Part shown: positions 20,261 to 30,929 of the stretch, piece after piece
Numbering within the stretch: the first letter of the stretch is position 1
How the letters are laid out: each line of letters begins with the position of its first letter
From: Asparagopsis taxiformis
Taxonomy: Eukaryota > Rhodophyta > Florideophyceae > Bonnemaisoniales > Bonnemaisoniaceae
Assembly (NCBI GenBank): GCA_030407315.1
Contig: JALQPE010002608.1
Span: 1 to 64,000, forward strand
Length of the DNA: 64,000 nt
Direction of reading: 5' to 3'
The notes under the pieces: model-generated
The model's input: only the letters and a program-made list of their open reading frames with translations
Databases searched by the model: none
Told to the model about the DNA's origin: nothing
Translations under genes and position numbers: made by a program

Positions 20261-20504
20261 TCTGAGGTAGTATGAGGACTGGTTATACGAAATCTGTACG
20301 GTAGAGCAGAAAAGTAGGTATGGAATGGAGGTGTGCACCGTGGAAGCGGGGATAGGTAGCTGAAAATGCGTGCTAGAGTGGTATTGGGGGTGTTTGAGGT
20401 ACAGTACGGGGGAGGTGAGCACCAACTGGAAGGGGGTGTGAGCGAGAGGATGAAAAAATTAAAGACAAAATTTGAGTCGACCGACAAGGAAAAATAGAGT
20501 GGTC

Positions 20505-20763
20505 GCTGTGATGGATGCGGACATCCATGTCGAGCACGGCGGCAGAAATTTCTGGGGTCGAAATTTTTGAATTTCTGAACCGGCGCCCGTCCTAGGTGGA
20601 CATAGACATGGCGGAAGTCCATCCTGAGGGGGACATCCGTGGTACTAGAAACAATGAATGTCGCCCTAGTAATACTAGACGTACTAGACCACATGGACGT
20701 CCGGTTCTAGGCGGACATCCAAAAATACTGGAGAACATGGACGTCCGCCTAGTAATACTAGGT
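20505..20763 (-). repeat. Right subterminal repeats
   Basis: Contains several GGACATCC, GGACGTCC and TAGTAATACTAG boxes with irregular spacing, in opposite orientation to the left array at 811-990. A TTTCTGGG-type block near 20550 resembles part of the ~200-bp internal repeats. Confidence 0.65.
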
Positions 20764-20810
20764 GTACTAGAGGTTGTGGACGTCCGCGTCCATTTCCGAG
20801 AACACAGACG
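20764..20810 (-). repeat. Right terminal inverted repeat of the giant transposon
   Basis: Reverse complement of the left terminus with about 7 mismatches in 47. The outermost shared bases are CGTCTGTGTT. Copia-like sequence starts immediately beyond it. Confidence 0.65.
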
Positions 20811-22032
20811 CAAGCGTTGCAGCTAATCTCAGACTCTCGAAAGGACACCAATCAGTCCATCATCGTCACTTCCCACAGATCGTAAGACGGCAACTCCCAC
20901 AACAAACCTACCATCCGCCGGAAACATCACGAAAAGTTGACGATACGGCTCGCCACTTCTCTGAAAAACAGAAGTACAGTGGCATCCTTGGCGACAATCC
21001 TAGTCTTCCGGAAACAAAAAATGCCTACCTAACATACTGTCATGACAAAGGTTTTCCCCCTCAGAGAAAGTACAACATATCCATTATGTTTTACGTGGAC
21101 CTGCTTGGAAATTCTGGTCCTCGCACATCCGAGATGACCCCGCTATCACTCAAATAGGCTCCGTATTCGATTCCCTCACGAACAAATTCGATACTGCGAC
21201 TCCCCAGAAGCAGATTGACCATATCATATCGTCACTGTCGATGAAAGAAACTGTCCATAAGCTACAATGCGGAACTGTCCAAGCACTCGGACACATATAC
21301 AACGAAATAGACCGGCTCAACCCCCAAGGGACAAAATCAAAACGTGGTGAAGTTTTCAAAACTGAACAACTCCTCCACGTAGTAGATAACTTCGAGTGGG
21401 CCCAGAATGCTAAGAAACGAACTCTTGGAGAGAACTTATCATTCGCACAGATATACTCCGAGCTATCTAGTTCAGCTTTACTCTGGGAAGAGTCCCAGCG
21501 AAAGAAGGGTTTAGATACGTCTATCACTAGTGACCACAGTCACTTTGCCGACCATATGACTTCCATTCACTACGGTGCTAGGTATGCCAACCCGCACCAT
21601 AAGCGTCACACCCGAAACTCAAATTTCAAAAATCGCAACAAATCAGAAGTCACGTGCTACCGCTGTTATAAGAAGGGGCACTACGCATTCAACTGTCGAG
21701 AACAGAAACGCATAACTATGAACGACGCCGTGCGCAGCAGAATCCGAAACCAACATGAACATCCCGTTCAAGCTGCTGCCAAAATCCTCTTCGAGCTGAC
21801 TGAACAATACGATGAGCATGAAGCAACTGAGGAACACAATAAGGATGACATAGCAGATGACACCTTCAATGACTTCTTGTCAAGCTGTATATCGGACGAG
21901 AACAATGATGCACCGTTACCGTTTGGAAATATAATTCCTGAACACGAACAGAACTATCTATCCAAAATCTTCCATGTTAAAATACCATTCAGAATCTCAA
22001 ACGATATCTCACAATTCTATCCATGCATTTAA
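20774..22032 (+). pseudogene. Copia gag region with zinc knuckle
   Basis: Gag-like coding sequence in two pieces (to 21157, then 21241-22032). The second piece carries a CCHC zinc knuckle, CYRCYKKGHYAFNC, at about 21655-21700, which binds the element RNA in virus-like particles. The stop near 21155 and the frameshift near 22030 make it inactive as a single polyprotein. The first piece reads in-frame out of the giant-transposon terminus only by chance. Confidence 0.75.
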
Positions 22033-23394
22033 GGGAGCATTATTTGATACTGGAGCAGAAAAGACGGTCATTGGCGTAAACCAAGCCCGTGCCTATTGTA
22101 ATGAAGCAGGAATACCCTTCGAACCCTTCAAATCAAATTCAAAATTCTCTTTTGGAAACTACTCCACTTCCTCCATCGGATGGATGAACATTATACTTCC
22201 CACACCATCTGGATTCAGTACCATTAAAACTGACATCATCCCTCAAGATATACCACTTCTAATAGGCCTCGATTCACTGGATAAAAACAAATGGAACGTT
22301 CTTACCGTCGAGAATTCCCTTCAATCCGTCCCTGAAGGTTGGAATATACCTCTCCCACGTAAACTCGGACACATCTACATGACTTGGAAAATACAGTTTA
22401 AGAATTTTTTCTCCAAAGCCCAGTTGACACGAATTCATAAACACATGTTCCACCCCAGCTCCAAGAAGCTATATGAGTTTCTAAACAAAGCATCTCCAGA
22501 ACAAATGACGACCGAAACAAAATTGCTTATCGAAGATATTACAAAAAGTTGCCACCCTTGTCAATCTTTCGCACCGAAAGCCATCACTTTTCAAATCAGA
22601 GACAACGACAATGTCAGATTCAACCAGGAAATCAAATTAGACCTGATGTTTCTGGACAGCAAGCCTGTATTACACATAATCGACTCTGCAACCAACTTCA
22701 GCGTGGCAAGGTTCATCCCGAAACAAGACACAACCACAGTTTGGAACACTTTTCTACAAGCATGGGCTAACTGTTACATTGGATTCCCAGAAAGCATGCT
22801 CACGGACCAAGGATCAGTCTTCGTATCCAAAGAATGGACAACGTCATGTCATTCATCAAACATAGACCTTCGTCACACAGGGACAGAATCCCACACTCAC
22901 TAGGGAATGGAGAAACTTATCATGCTATGCTACGACGCATTTACAACAAAGTCAGACTTGAACACCCAGATTTCTCTCCCGAACTCATACTCTCGCTATC
23001 AACAAAAGCAATGAATGACACTGCAGGTCCCAATGGACTCGTGCCAACCCTTCTAGTATTCGGCGCCTTACCGAACATACCGCATATCAAACCACAGTCA
23101 AAGTCACAACAGGAAAGCCTTACAGCAATGAAGTCAGCAAGAAATGAATTTGCAAAAATAATCTCCTCTCAGAAATTAAATCGGGCTTTACGCAAAAAAC
23201 CCCCTCCTTCCACAGACTACGACATCAGTCCTGGAAATATGGTTTACGTATACCGAGAACGCTTTAAACAATGGACAGGTCCTCATATTGTCATTAGCAA
23301 CGACAGAAAACAGGTGCTGGTTGACCTCGGGGAAAGGCAAGGATCCCGACACTACAACATTTCAAGTGTCAAACCAGCACTACTACCTCCTTAA
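21974..23394 (+). pseudogene. Copia protease and integrase region
   Basis: Begins with an aspartic protease motif (FDTGAEKTVIG), followed by an integrase zinc domain (H...H...CHPC) and the catalytic core (KLDLMFL, then TDQGSVF). The core breaks by frameshift near 22900 and continues in a second frame at 22834-23394 through the integrase C-terminal part. The function would be polyprotein processing and cDNA insertion, but the breaks make it nonfunctional. Confidence 0.75.
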
Positions 23395-23396
23395 AA

Positions 23397-24924
23397 CACT
23401 CCGAATCGTCGAAGAACTTCTTCACTGAAATAGTAAACAAAGGGGACCCCCGCGAAAAATTTTTCGACGACGCGAAAAGAAAGGAAATTGAAGGACTCAT
23501 CAATCGCGGAACTTTCAAAATTGTACTCCAAGAAGATTTACCCGAAAATGCAAATATAATACCCTCTCGTTTTGTACTCGTCATCAAGAATGGCGAAAAC
23601 AACAAAGAAGTCCTCAAAGCTCGATTTGTCCTTGGAGGACATCGAGACAAAGAAAAAAGAACAATTGTTCATAATTCGACGACTCTGAAACAATCCTCAA
23701 TCAGAATTCTCCTCGCCATGGCAAGCATATTCGGCTTCAAAATATGGTCCACCGACATTAAACAGGCTTACCTACAGTCTGCATCTAAATTGAAGCGTGA
23801 CGTTTTCATCAAGCCAAACATCATGGAGTTGAATCACGGAGAACTTCTACAAGTTATAAACCCTCTCTATGGACTCACAGATGCTGGTGACTATTGGGGT
23901 GAAAAATTGCATTCCCACCATGTTAAAGACTTACGAATGAAGCAGACTACAGGAGATTTTTCATTGTTTTTCAAACATATCGGAAACAAACTCGTAGGAA
24001 TGTCTGGATCTTACGTTGATGACATAATTCGTTGCGGAACGAATAATTTGAACATTCATCACAACACATGACCGCTTCTACCTTTGACACCAAAAAGCCC
24101 GAGAGAAATTCTTTTACCTTCACTGGACTACAAGTTAAAGACGGAAATTACTCAAAATCCTTATCGCAATCAGAATATATCGGAAGACTTGAATTACTTA
24201 AATCCGATTGCTCTTTCGAAGACTTCCGATCCACGAGAGCAAAGTTGAACTGGCTAACGAACACTAGTCCGGACATAGCCTTCTCCGTTTCCAGATCTTC
24301 CGCCGTCACCTCGAATAAATTCCAGTCAAATCATATACGCGACATTAACCGCGTGATAAAACATTTGAAGAAAACGAAGTGTCGCTCTCTTCGCTTCCCA
24401 AAACTTGATCAAGATTCACTGCGTATCACAACATACTCAGACGCATCCTTCTCCAATAACGATGATAATTCGTCCCAAATCGGATTCATAATATTACTCT
24501 CAGACGCCACGAACAATTGCGCCATTCTGAGGTACTCTTCGTATAAATCCAGACGCATTGCCAGATCTTCTATGGCAGCTGAAACATTCGCTTTTGCTGA
24601 CGCATTCGACGCTTCATATGCAATCAAGTTTGATCTTGAAAAAGTGTTAAACAAAAGTATCCCTCGTCTCATGTTAACTGATTCTAAGGCTCTCTTCGAC
24701 GTCATTACAAGATCCAAATACACTACGGAAAAAGGCTAATGATATACATTGCAGCTGCACGTCAAGCCTACAACGAGAAAGAGATCAATAAAATTGCCTT
24801 GATCAAATCCGAGTTTAACCCTGCCGATGGTGTAACCAAACTTGCATGCAATGAAGCTCTAAAACAACTTTTGGAAACTCACAAGATCTCTCATCCCGTT
24901 GAACAATATGTGATCGAGCATTAA
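23397..24924 (+). pseudogene. Copia reverse transcriptase and RNase H region
   Basis: Copia-type reverse transcriptase: the KARFVLGGHRD block, STDIKQAYLQ with the first catalytic Asp, and the YVDD box (about 24013). A frame change near 24070 is followed by RNase H (TYSDASF, SRRIARSSMAAETFA, LTDSKAL) and a terminal piece at 24739-24924 after a stop near 24737. It is clearly homologous to Ty1/copia pol but fragmented. Confidence 0.8.
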
Positions 24925-24957
24925 TTGAACCGTCTTCGAACTTCCAGAGAAGGAAGT

Positions 24958-25300
24958 GTTCGTAGGCTACACTTGTTCGTAGGCTACACTATGTAGCCCA
25001 CACTATTCAATCTACATAAAAGGTAGGCTACAATATGAATCAATTTGTAGGTAACACTATATTCCGTTTCTAGTCACTCAGACCGAAATTCCTACACTAT
25101 GCTACCTATGTTTTGAATTCACTAGCCACCTAGGATTGTAGTTGTAGAAGCTAGAACTAGAATAAAAGGGCGACTTGCACCGGAGCCGAGGCAAGATCAA
25201 CCACCATCTTTACCATCAACAACCACCTCATCAACACGATCATCACCCAGCGCGAGTATTCGCGATACACCGGCGTACCGTGCGCCAATCAAAACCGAAC
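24958..25300 (+). repeat. Probable copia 3' LTR
   Basis: Starts TGTTCGTAGGCTACACT just after a polypurine tract. GTAGGCTACA-type boxes are repeated several times (24958-25050), and AATAAA occurs near 25160. The end coordinate is a guess, since no partner LTR is in the window. Confidence 0.45.
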
Positions 25301-25804
25301 ACTTGTCATTCTAATTTCGGGAATCGTTTTTCCCATCACTGGCGGGTCCAAATAAGAAGTACCACGCGACATGGACGTCTCGAGGTGATGATTCACGTTA
25401 CACGCTTCAATTGCATTTCAGGCATTTTATTTTCAAACTACCTTACTACGACTAGCTTCAGGAGAATCTTGGTACCTTGATAAGCGGTAGCATGTTCATG
25501 AACCGATTTTTTCTTGCTTCTCAAATAGTGAAAACCTCGACATGCAATCCTCAACAATGCTGGGATAACTCGTCAACATTGGCTGGGAGGGAACACTATA
25601 GTAAAATTCCTTCTCCTTATTGATCATAAGTTCCTGACTAACAATCATGGTACCTTATTCATGTACAGCTCTGCAGAACCTTCACTAACGAAAATACTTC
25701 AACCCCAGCACTTGCATTTCAAATGTCTTGACAATCCACTTCACCTATCAATGGCCTTTCTGTCGCTCCGCATCAGTGCTCATCGTTTCAGCTAGCCCCC
25801 AGAA
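25301..25804. other. Upstream region of the first cysteine-rich gene
   Basis: From about 25545 to the start codon this matches 52527-52769 upstream of the second cysteine-rich gene, with small differences, so the duplication includes the promoter. The sequence before 25545 is unassigned. Confidence 0.6.
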
Positions 25805-27709
25805 ATGTTCTCGACCTCCAACCGTACCATTTTCCACATCCTTTTGCCAATCCTCGTCCTGAGCTTCATCTCTCGTGCGGCAGGCAAAGCTTCATTGACG
25901 GGTGAAACAGCTTACAATGAGAATGTCAAACGCATAGTTTCAATGGTCAAGGCTCAGAAGATCAAAAATTTTCATTCGACCATTCGAAACTTCTATCCCG
26001 TTCCCACTCACCGTCAAACATTGCAACAATCCCAAATCGCTCTGTACGACCAAACTCGTTCTCGTCATCAGCGGACACCCATCAATGTACTTGATATTCA
26101 ACGCCAAATTTCAACCGGGCTCTCTGGTGAACTGTGCCGAACAGACACCGACTGTTCCTCTCCACGTCGTTGTATTGACGTCCAATCATCGACCCCATGC
26201 ACCGACTCATCAAGTTGTCTCTGTCTTCCAACAAACTCTTCAGACTTTGTTTGCCGCTGTGCGAATTTAAACTGTCTAGAAGGAGATGTATGTTCTGTGG
26301 TTGGTTCTGATACTGTGTGTGTATCACCAATGCGAGGTTATCCATTAATAGACTGTGGTGGTCCTGGAAACTTCACAGCACAAAGTTGTACAGAAGATAG
26401 TGACTGTGCTGGGTTGAGGAGGTGTATTTCGCGTATGCCAGCGGGTGCACCATGCTCGGGCTCCGATTGCCTTTGCATTCCTATCAAATCTGAAGATGTC
26501 GGATGTTCATGTCGCGACCCTCACTGTTTGGAAGGGGATGAGTGCAAGGATGTAGGGGAAAAATTTTCACTTTGTATTGGTGCCTCTGGTGACCTTCCAC
26601 CTATTGTATGTGACCGGGAGATGAAATTCACAGGGGAATCATGCAGGATTGATTCAGAGTGCACGGGGCCTCGCTTCTGTTTCGACGGTGATCTATCGCC
26701 ATGTTCCATCAATTCTTCAAACTGCATCTGTCGGCCTTCGGCCGAACGCGACATCGCTTGCGGATGCCCAGATACCCGATGCATTTTCGGTGATGTGTGT
26801 AGCGAGATTGAAGGAAACATGACAGCTTGTCGTTCATCGAATCTTGAACTCCCTCCTGTAATTTGCAACAACGGCATTGGGAAAGGACCTGGAGAGCGAT
26901 GTAGAACACAAAGCGAGTGCAAACTTTTTCATTCATGTTTGGATCTGAGTAATGATATCAGACCATGTGAAAATTCTACAGAATGCATCTGTGTGGAAGA
27001 TAACTTGGATGATCGCAGACAGTTCACTCAAGAACCATGTGAGGAAAACAAAGATTGCGCAGGATTGAGATCATGTCAAAACTCAGGTCCTTCTCCATGT
27101 GATGGTGGCAAAAACTGTACATGCTCTCCCGTAGACTTCGATGATTTGGACTGCTCTTGCGAAAATCCCAATTGCCTTGAGGGTGATATATGTGCATTTG
27201 ACGACAGGTCAACTTCCTGTGTCTCTGGAACGATTGGGCTTACAGAACTCAAGTGCCCGATTTCCCTTCCATTACCATCTGAATCAACTTCAGAAGTGGA
27301 CACTCCTGCTGCTGCAATAGATTCGTCACCCGAAGTAAGTCCTGAAACTACTGAAGCTCCTTCCCCGCAGAGCAATGTATGTGTCGATGCTCAGGCACTC
27401 TCAGATATGGGGAAACCTGGGCTAGTGTATCAGGAACATGTTTTAGCAAAGGTACTCTGTGATCAGTCTGGGAGCTGTGCTACCTCTGGGCATATGGTGG
27501 AATACATGGGGTCTGGAATGATGATGAAGTCGTATTGCATGATTGCAGGGTGTGTGGAACGGGTAATGGAGGTGAACAGCCCCAGATATCGAAAGGGGAT
27601 TCGTGTGCGTTCAAAGACGGCTGGACTAGAGTATACTGCTTTTGCTGCGCGGTATGGTAGTAGAGCTGAGGAAAGTTTATTTGCGGTTGCTATTCGGCGT
27701 GGACTATAA
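25805..27709 (+). CDS. Secreted cysteine-rich modular protein, copy 1
   Basis: 634 residues. The N-terminus is a signal peptide (hydrophobic core FHILLPILVLSFI, likely cleaved near residues 26-29), so the product enters the secretory pathway. After an ~80-residue spacer come five Cys-rich modules of about 70-85 residues starting near residue 108, each with the plan GExCRxxxxC...C...CxCxP...CxCxxxxCxxGDxC. They are probably disulfide-bonded in the extracellular matrix or at the cell surface. A Thr/Ser/Pro linker leads to a conserved-looking C-terminal domain (about 527-634) with CDQSGSCATSGHMVEY and VNSPRYRKGIRV. I recall similar C-terminal domains in proteins of red seaweeds but cannot name a function. 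It is paralogous to 52770-54671, with identity estimated by eye at about 90 percent. No intron is visible. Confidence 0.85.
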   Translation: MFSTSNRTIFHILLPILVLSFISRAAGKASLTGETAYNENVKRIVSMVKAQKIKNFHSTIRNFYPVPTHRQTLQQSQIALYDQTRSRHQRTPINVLDIQRQISTGLSGELCRTDTDCSSPRRCIDVQSSTPCTDSSSCLCLPTNSSDFVCRCANLNCLEGDVCSVVGSDTVCVSPMRGYPLIDCGGPGNFTAQSCTEDSDCAGLRRCISRMPAGAPCSGSDCLCIPIKSEDVGCSCRDPHCLEGDECKDVGEKFSLCIGASGDLPPIVCDREMKFTGESCRIDSECTGPRFCFDGDLSPCSINSSNCICRPSAERDIACGCPDTRCIFGDVCSEIEGNMTACRSSNLELPPVICNNGIGKGPGERCRTQSECKLFHSCLDLSNDIRPCENSTECICVEDNLDDRRQFTQEPCEENKDCAGLRSCQNSGPSPCDGGKNCTCSPVDFDDLDCSCENPNCLEGDICAFDDRSTSCVSGTIGLTELKCPISLPLPSESTSEVDTPAAAIDSSPEVSPETTEAPSPQSNVCVDAQALSDMGKPGLVYQEHVLAKVLCDQSGSCATSGHMVEYMGSGMMMKSYCMIAGCVERVMEVNSPRYRKGIRVRSKTAGLEYTAFAARYGSRAEESLFAVAIRRGL

Positions 27710-27939
27710 TTAAAAGAAAGAGTGAAAACTTCTACGAATGTCATGAATTTAGTCATTCATATGTTCAAGAGTACGTCTGTTTAATTGGGTGATTCTAAAT
27801 GGGAAACAAAGGCCCTTTCCACGCTGGCGCGTGTTTCGCGCGTGCGACACGTAGGCCTGTGCATGGCCCGTCTGGGGCGTGCGGTAACACACCTGTAAGC
27901 CATGCACGTCACTAATTCTACATCACAGATCTTGAAATA

Positions 27940-28079
27940 GACGATTTCTGGTGTTGCCATATGGGAATATATGGAAATTGCATGGAAATGTTTGTGGCGC
28001 ATTTTGCTCAGCAGGTGGTGCCAGTACGGAGCCGAGTTTTGGCATACGTACGCCTGGGGGGAACTGGGTTACGATCTTA
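27940..28079 (+). repeat. Left Harbinger terminal repeat, outer part
   Basis: Inverted match to 51799-51938. It is cut from its inner part (30930-31536) by the Tc1 insertion at a TA. The right terminus shows the uninterrupted order, ACGATCTTACAGCG. Confidence 0.85.
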
Positions 28080-28221
28080 CAGTGCGCGAAATTTTAATGT
28101 CACACCACTCATGACCATGGCAATTGCACTGATTCGTTCCGCTTCAACAAAGCACAGTGCATGGTTCCATTCCCCATAACGGTCAGAATACAATGCATGC
28201 AACGGATTCATTGCGGCGCCC

Positions 28222-29495
28222 TGTGGGATCCGTCCCGTATTGCGCTGCGAGCGGTCGCGGGAGGGACAATTCCAGGCGTCTGGAATGGGCGCCAGGAAGG
28301 GTCGCTTAAGCGGTACGCTCGAGAGCGTGAGTGGGTGCTCGATAGGGAATCAGCCGCGAAGAGCCGCGTTGGGAATCAATGGCCGCGGTGACGTGGCAAG
28401 GCAATTGTCGCCCAAGGGCGAATGGGCGCGTGCCGCCTTGCATTGGCACCGGGCCACATTGCTTGCGCGGGACCCTTCGGCGAGCGTGCAACGTGTAGCG
28501 ATATAGGCGCGATTAGTCACACACGTGTGCGAGCGGGAGGATTCTCCCGTTACAGTTGTGCACGTGTATGTTACGGCTAGCCGTTTCTATTAGTTTACAC
28601 GTAGCAACGTAGCAGCTTACTCTGTAAGGCCCCTGGGCCGCATAAACACCCCCACAAGGTCCATTGGACGCCGGACCGGGACCATTGGTCCTGGTCCGGT
28701 CCCGGCAGTCTCGTTGACCATTTAAGGTCAACGGATTGACCACTAAGCTACAATAAAGGTAGATCGTCTCGGTTCCAAATCTTTCGACCGTGGTCGTTTA
28801 ACATACAACTAAACGGCGGCGGCAGTTCCCTTACCGGATACCCGCTGCTCCGCTTCGATCTCCAATTGGGGATCGCTCGCACATTTCCCCAATTGCCCGC
28901 CGCGAGCCTCCTCCGGCGGGAGTGCACGTGGATTGCCCTAGGGCATTTCGTCTCCACGGTAGTGGAGAACCTTCCCGCTTCTTTTAACGCCGCTAGGCGA
29001 CCGGGAGGGGCCTTCCGCCCACCGGGACAAGGCTACCGGCTGGGAGTGCTGTCGGTTGGCACCCCCAGCCGGTCAACCGAAGCCAACGCCCGCAGGCTTT
29101 TCAAACGGTCCCGACCGCTGCCGTCAGTGGTATCACAGTTGCGGAATACGTCGTGTGAAAACCACGCGTGGAGGCGACCACAATCCCCGCGGGGATCCAT
29201 CGCGCTAAGTGCCTAGTTAACCCTTGAGTGGGTTGAGGACGGCCACGGCCGATAGATCCCTCCGGCAGGTTAGATCCAGCCGTCCCGGACCCCGCTCTAC
29301 CCCCGCTACCGGGTTGGGAGACAGGTGTCCGGGCTCCGAGGGATCGATCCACCCGACACCGCCCTCGGGCTACTAGGATCGCACGAGGCGTCAACCTCGT
29401 GGAATCGGCGCTCTCACTCGTGAGTTCGAAGCCTTATCCCTATCCTCTAATCCTCCTCGGAGGTATAATCCATCTACAAGGGCTAAGGTCCTACA
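28222..29495. mobile_element. Solo LTR (1274 bp) inside the Tc1 left terminal repeat
   Basis: Begins TGTGGGATCC, ends GTCCTACA, and is flanked by the 5-bp duplication CGCCC (28217-28221 and 29496-29500). The unbroken right Tc1 repeat gives the pre-insertion sequence. TG...CA ends with a 5-bp duplication and no internal genes identify a solo LTR left by LTR-LTR recombination. It is GC-rich and has AATAAA near 28752. Confidence 0.9.
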
Positions 29496-29692
29496 CGCCC
29501 CTCATTATCCATCTATGTGCCAATATTGGTGCGAAATTTTATTGTCGGCGCGAAATCTTATACAGACACAAACCATTGTGGATCCTAAAGCTCACCAAAA
29601 TGTCAGCTTCAACCTCCTAAACTTTGCACATATAATGCTTGCACTGTTTCCTTTGGAATCCAACTGTTGCAATAGCATTACGAAAACCCCAA

Positions 29693-30688
29693 ATGCCGCG
29701 TGGGCGTCAACTGAATGATGCTGAGAAGGCTGCAATAGTGGCTCACCATCACCACGGAATGAGCCATGGTGAGATTGCATCTGAGATTGGACGCTGCAGG
29801 AGTACCGTGCAAAAGTTTTTAGCCCGTCCGAAAGTATCTCAACAACGCAAATGGGTGGCTAGGAACAAAAAGGTGACCGATGCTGCTAAAAGAGCTTAAT
29901 TACGTGAAGCTTGTAAGGGTGAAATGAGTGCTGCCGAACTGAAAAAACATTTCAAACTGGACATAGGCGTGCGAAGAGTCCAGCAGATACTAAGCGCGGT
30001 ACCATACTTGAGGTACGAGAGAATGAAAAAGGCCTGCTTCATGCTTAAAAGACATAAAGAAATGAGGCTAGAATGGGCAAGGCATCATTTGGAGTCGGGT
30101 ACAGTTTGGCGTCGACACATCTTCACAGATGAAAAAAAGTTTAATCTTGACGGCCCTGATGGCCTAGCATGCTACTGGCATGACTTGAGGAAGGAGCCTG
30201 CGATATTTTCGAAGCGACAGCAGGGAGGGAAATCTCTGATGATTTGGGGAGCAGTTTCTTACAAAGATTTGTCTGACCTTGACATTTTAGACGGTAATGT
30301 AGACTCTGCACGGTATTGCCAAACACTTAACGAAACTCTCCTACCCTTTGCACGGAAGCATCATCAAAATAATTGGAAGTTGGTTCATGATGGTGCTAGT
30401 GTCCACAGGTCAAATGAGACAAAACGTTGGCTTTCGGATAATGATGTGGATGTATTGGAGTGGCCAGCAAAAAGTCCAGACCTCAATATCATTGAAAATG
30501 TTTGGGGTATTCTTGTAAGGAAGGTTTACGCCGGATGCAGGCAGTTCAATGGGCTTCGCGAGCTCGCAGATGCAATCTTAGAGGCATGGAATGAGATAGA
30601 AGTATCAACGGTAAGAAAACTATACGATTCTATTCCCAAACGTCTTCTTGGTGTGATAGAAAACAAGGGTGGGCCTACAAAGTACTAG
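29693..30688 (+). pseudogene. Tc1-type transposase (DD34E) with one in-frame stop
   Basis: 332 codons from ATG 29693. The N-terminus is a paired-type helix-turn-helix (LNDAEKAAIVAHHHHGMSHG, then IGRCRSTVQKFL). The catalytic core has all three acidic residues: D146 in FTDEKKF, D233 in VHDGAS and E268 in SPDLNIIEN. The 34 residues between the last two are the Tc1 spacing DD34E. A single TAA at codon 69 separates the DNA-binding part from the core in the same frame; otherwise the gene is open. It is therefore a recently inactivated copy, unless the stop is read through. The enzyme would cut and paste the element at TA sites. Confidence 0.9.
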
Positions 30689-30929
30689 TCACACTATAAA
30701 CATTCTTCGAAATATGCTGTCTGTATAAGATTTCGCGCCGACAATAAAATTTCGCACCAATATTGGCACATAGATGGATAATGAGGGGCGCCGCAATGAA
30801 TCCGTTGCATGCATTTTATTCTGACCGTTATGGGGAAGGGAACCATGCACTGTGCTTTGTTGAAGCGGAACGAATCAGTGCAATTGCCATGGTCATGAGT
30901 GGTGTGACATTAAAATTTCGCGCACTGTA

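Larger units (their letters stand above)
697..20810. mobile_element. Candidate giant DNA transposon (~20.1 kb) with chromatin and DNA-modification cargo
   Basis: Seen: the first 47 bases (697-743) and the reverse complement of the last 47 (20764-20810) agree at about 40 positions, beginning CGTCTGTGTT in both. Inside each terminus lie repeated GGACGTCC or GACATCC boxes coupled to CTAGTA boxes, in inverted arrangement. Further in, the left arm is pyrimidine-rich and the right arm purine-rich on the + strand, again a mirror arrangement. Enclosed are four long open frames: transposase, coiled-coil protein, DNA methyltransferase-SET fusion, and ParB-dioxygenase fusion. If the ends are TCTGTG and CACAGA, both are flanked by CG, a possible 2-bp target duplication, but this is weak. 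Known: CMC and KDZ-type elements have subterminal repeats bound by the transposase, and fungal KDZ elements carry TET/JBP dioxygenases. Inference: the four genes travel as one unit. Alternatively, a smaller transposon may have landed beside unrelated genes. Confidence 0.65.
20816..25300 (+). mobile_element. Degenerate Ty1/copia retrotransposon, 5'-truncated
   Basis: The domain order gag, protease, integrase, reverse transcriptase, RNase H is that of Ty1/copia. The reading frame is broken by stops or frameshifts near 21155, 22030, 22900, 23392, 24070 and 24737. A purine-rich tract (GAGAAGGAAG, about 24948) precedes a TGTTCGTAGG start at 24958, taken as the 3' LTR. Its far end could not be fixed because no 5' LTR is visible. 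The 5' part stops at the right terminus of the giant transposon. Confidence 0.8.
28080..30927 (+). mobile_element. Tc1/mariner transposon (net ~1.57 kb) inserted in the Harbinger left terminus
   Basis: Ends CAGTGCGCG and CGCGCACTG, each flanked by TA, the standard Tc1/mariner target duplication. Its inverted repeats are 210 bp (right 30718-30927; left 28080-28221 plus 29501-29568, split by a solo LTR). The intact right terminus of the host element provides the empty site. Confidence 0.9.

Noticed and set aside
27940..28080. Initial idea of a separate fold-back element centred on a TA
   Set aside because: The right terminus shows this segment continuous with the remaining Harbinger repeat, so the apparent palindrome is one terminal repeat cut by the Tc1 insertion.
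28222..29495. GC-rich block first considered as rDNA or a host gene
   Set aside because: TG...CA ends and a perfect 5-bp duplication within a Tc1 terminal repeat identify it as a solo LTR.
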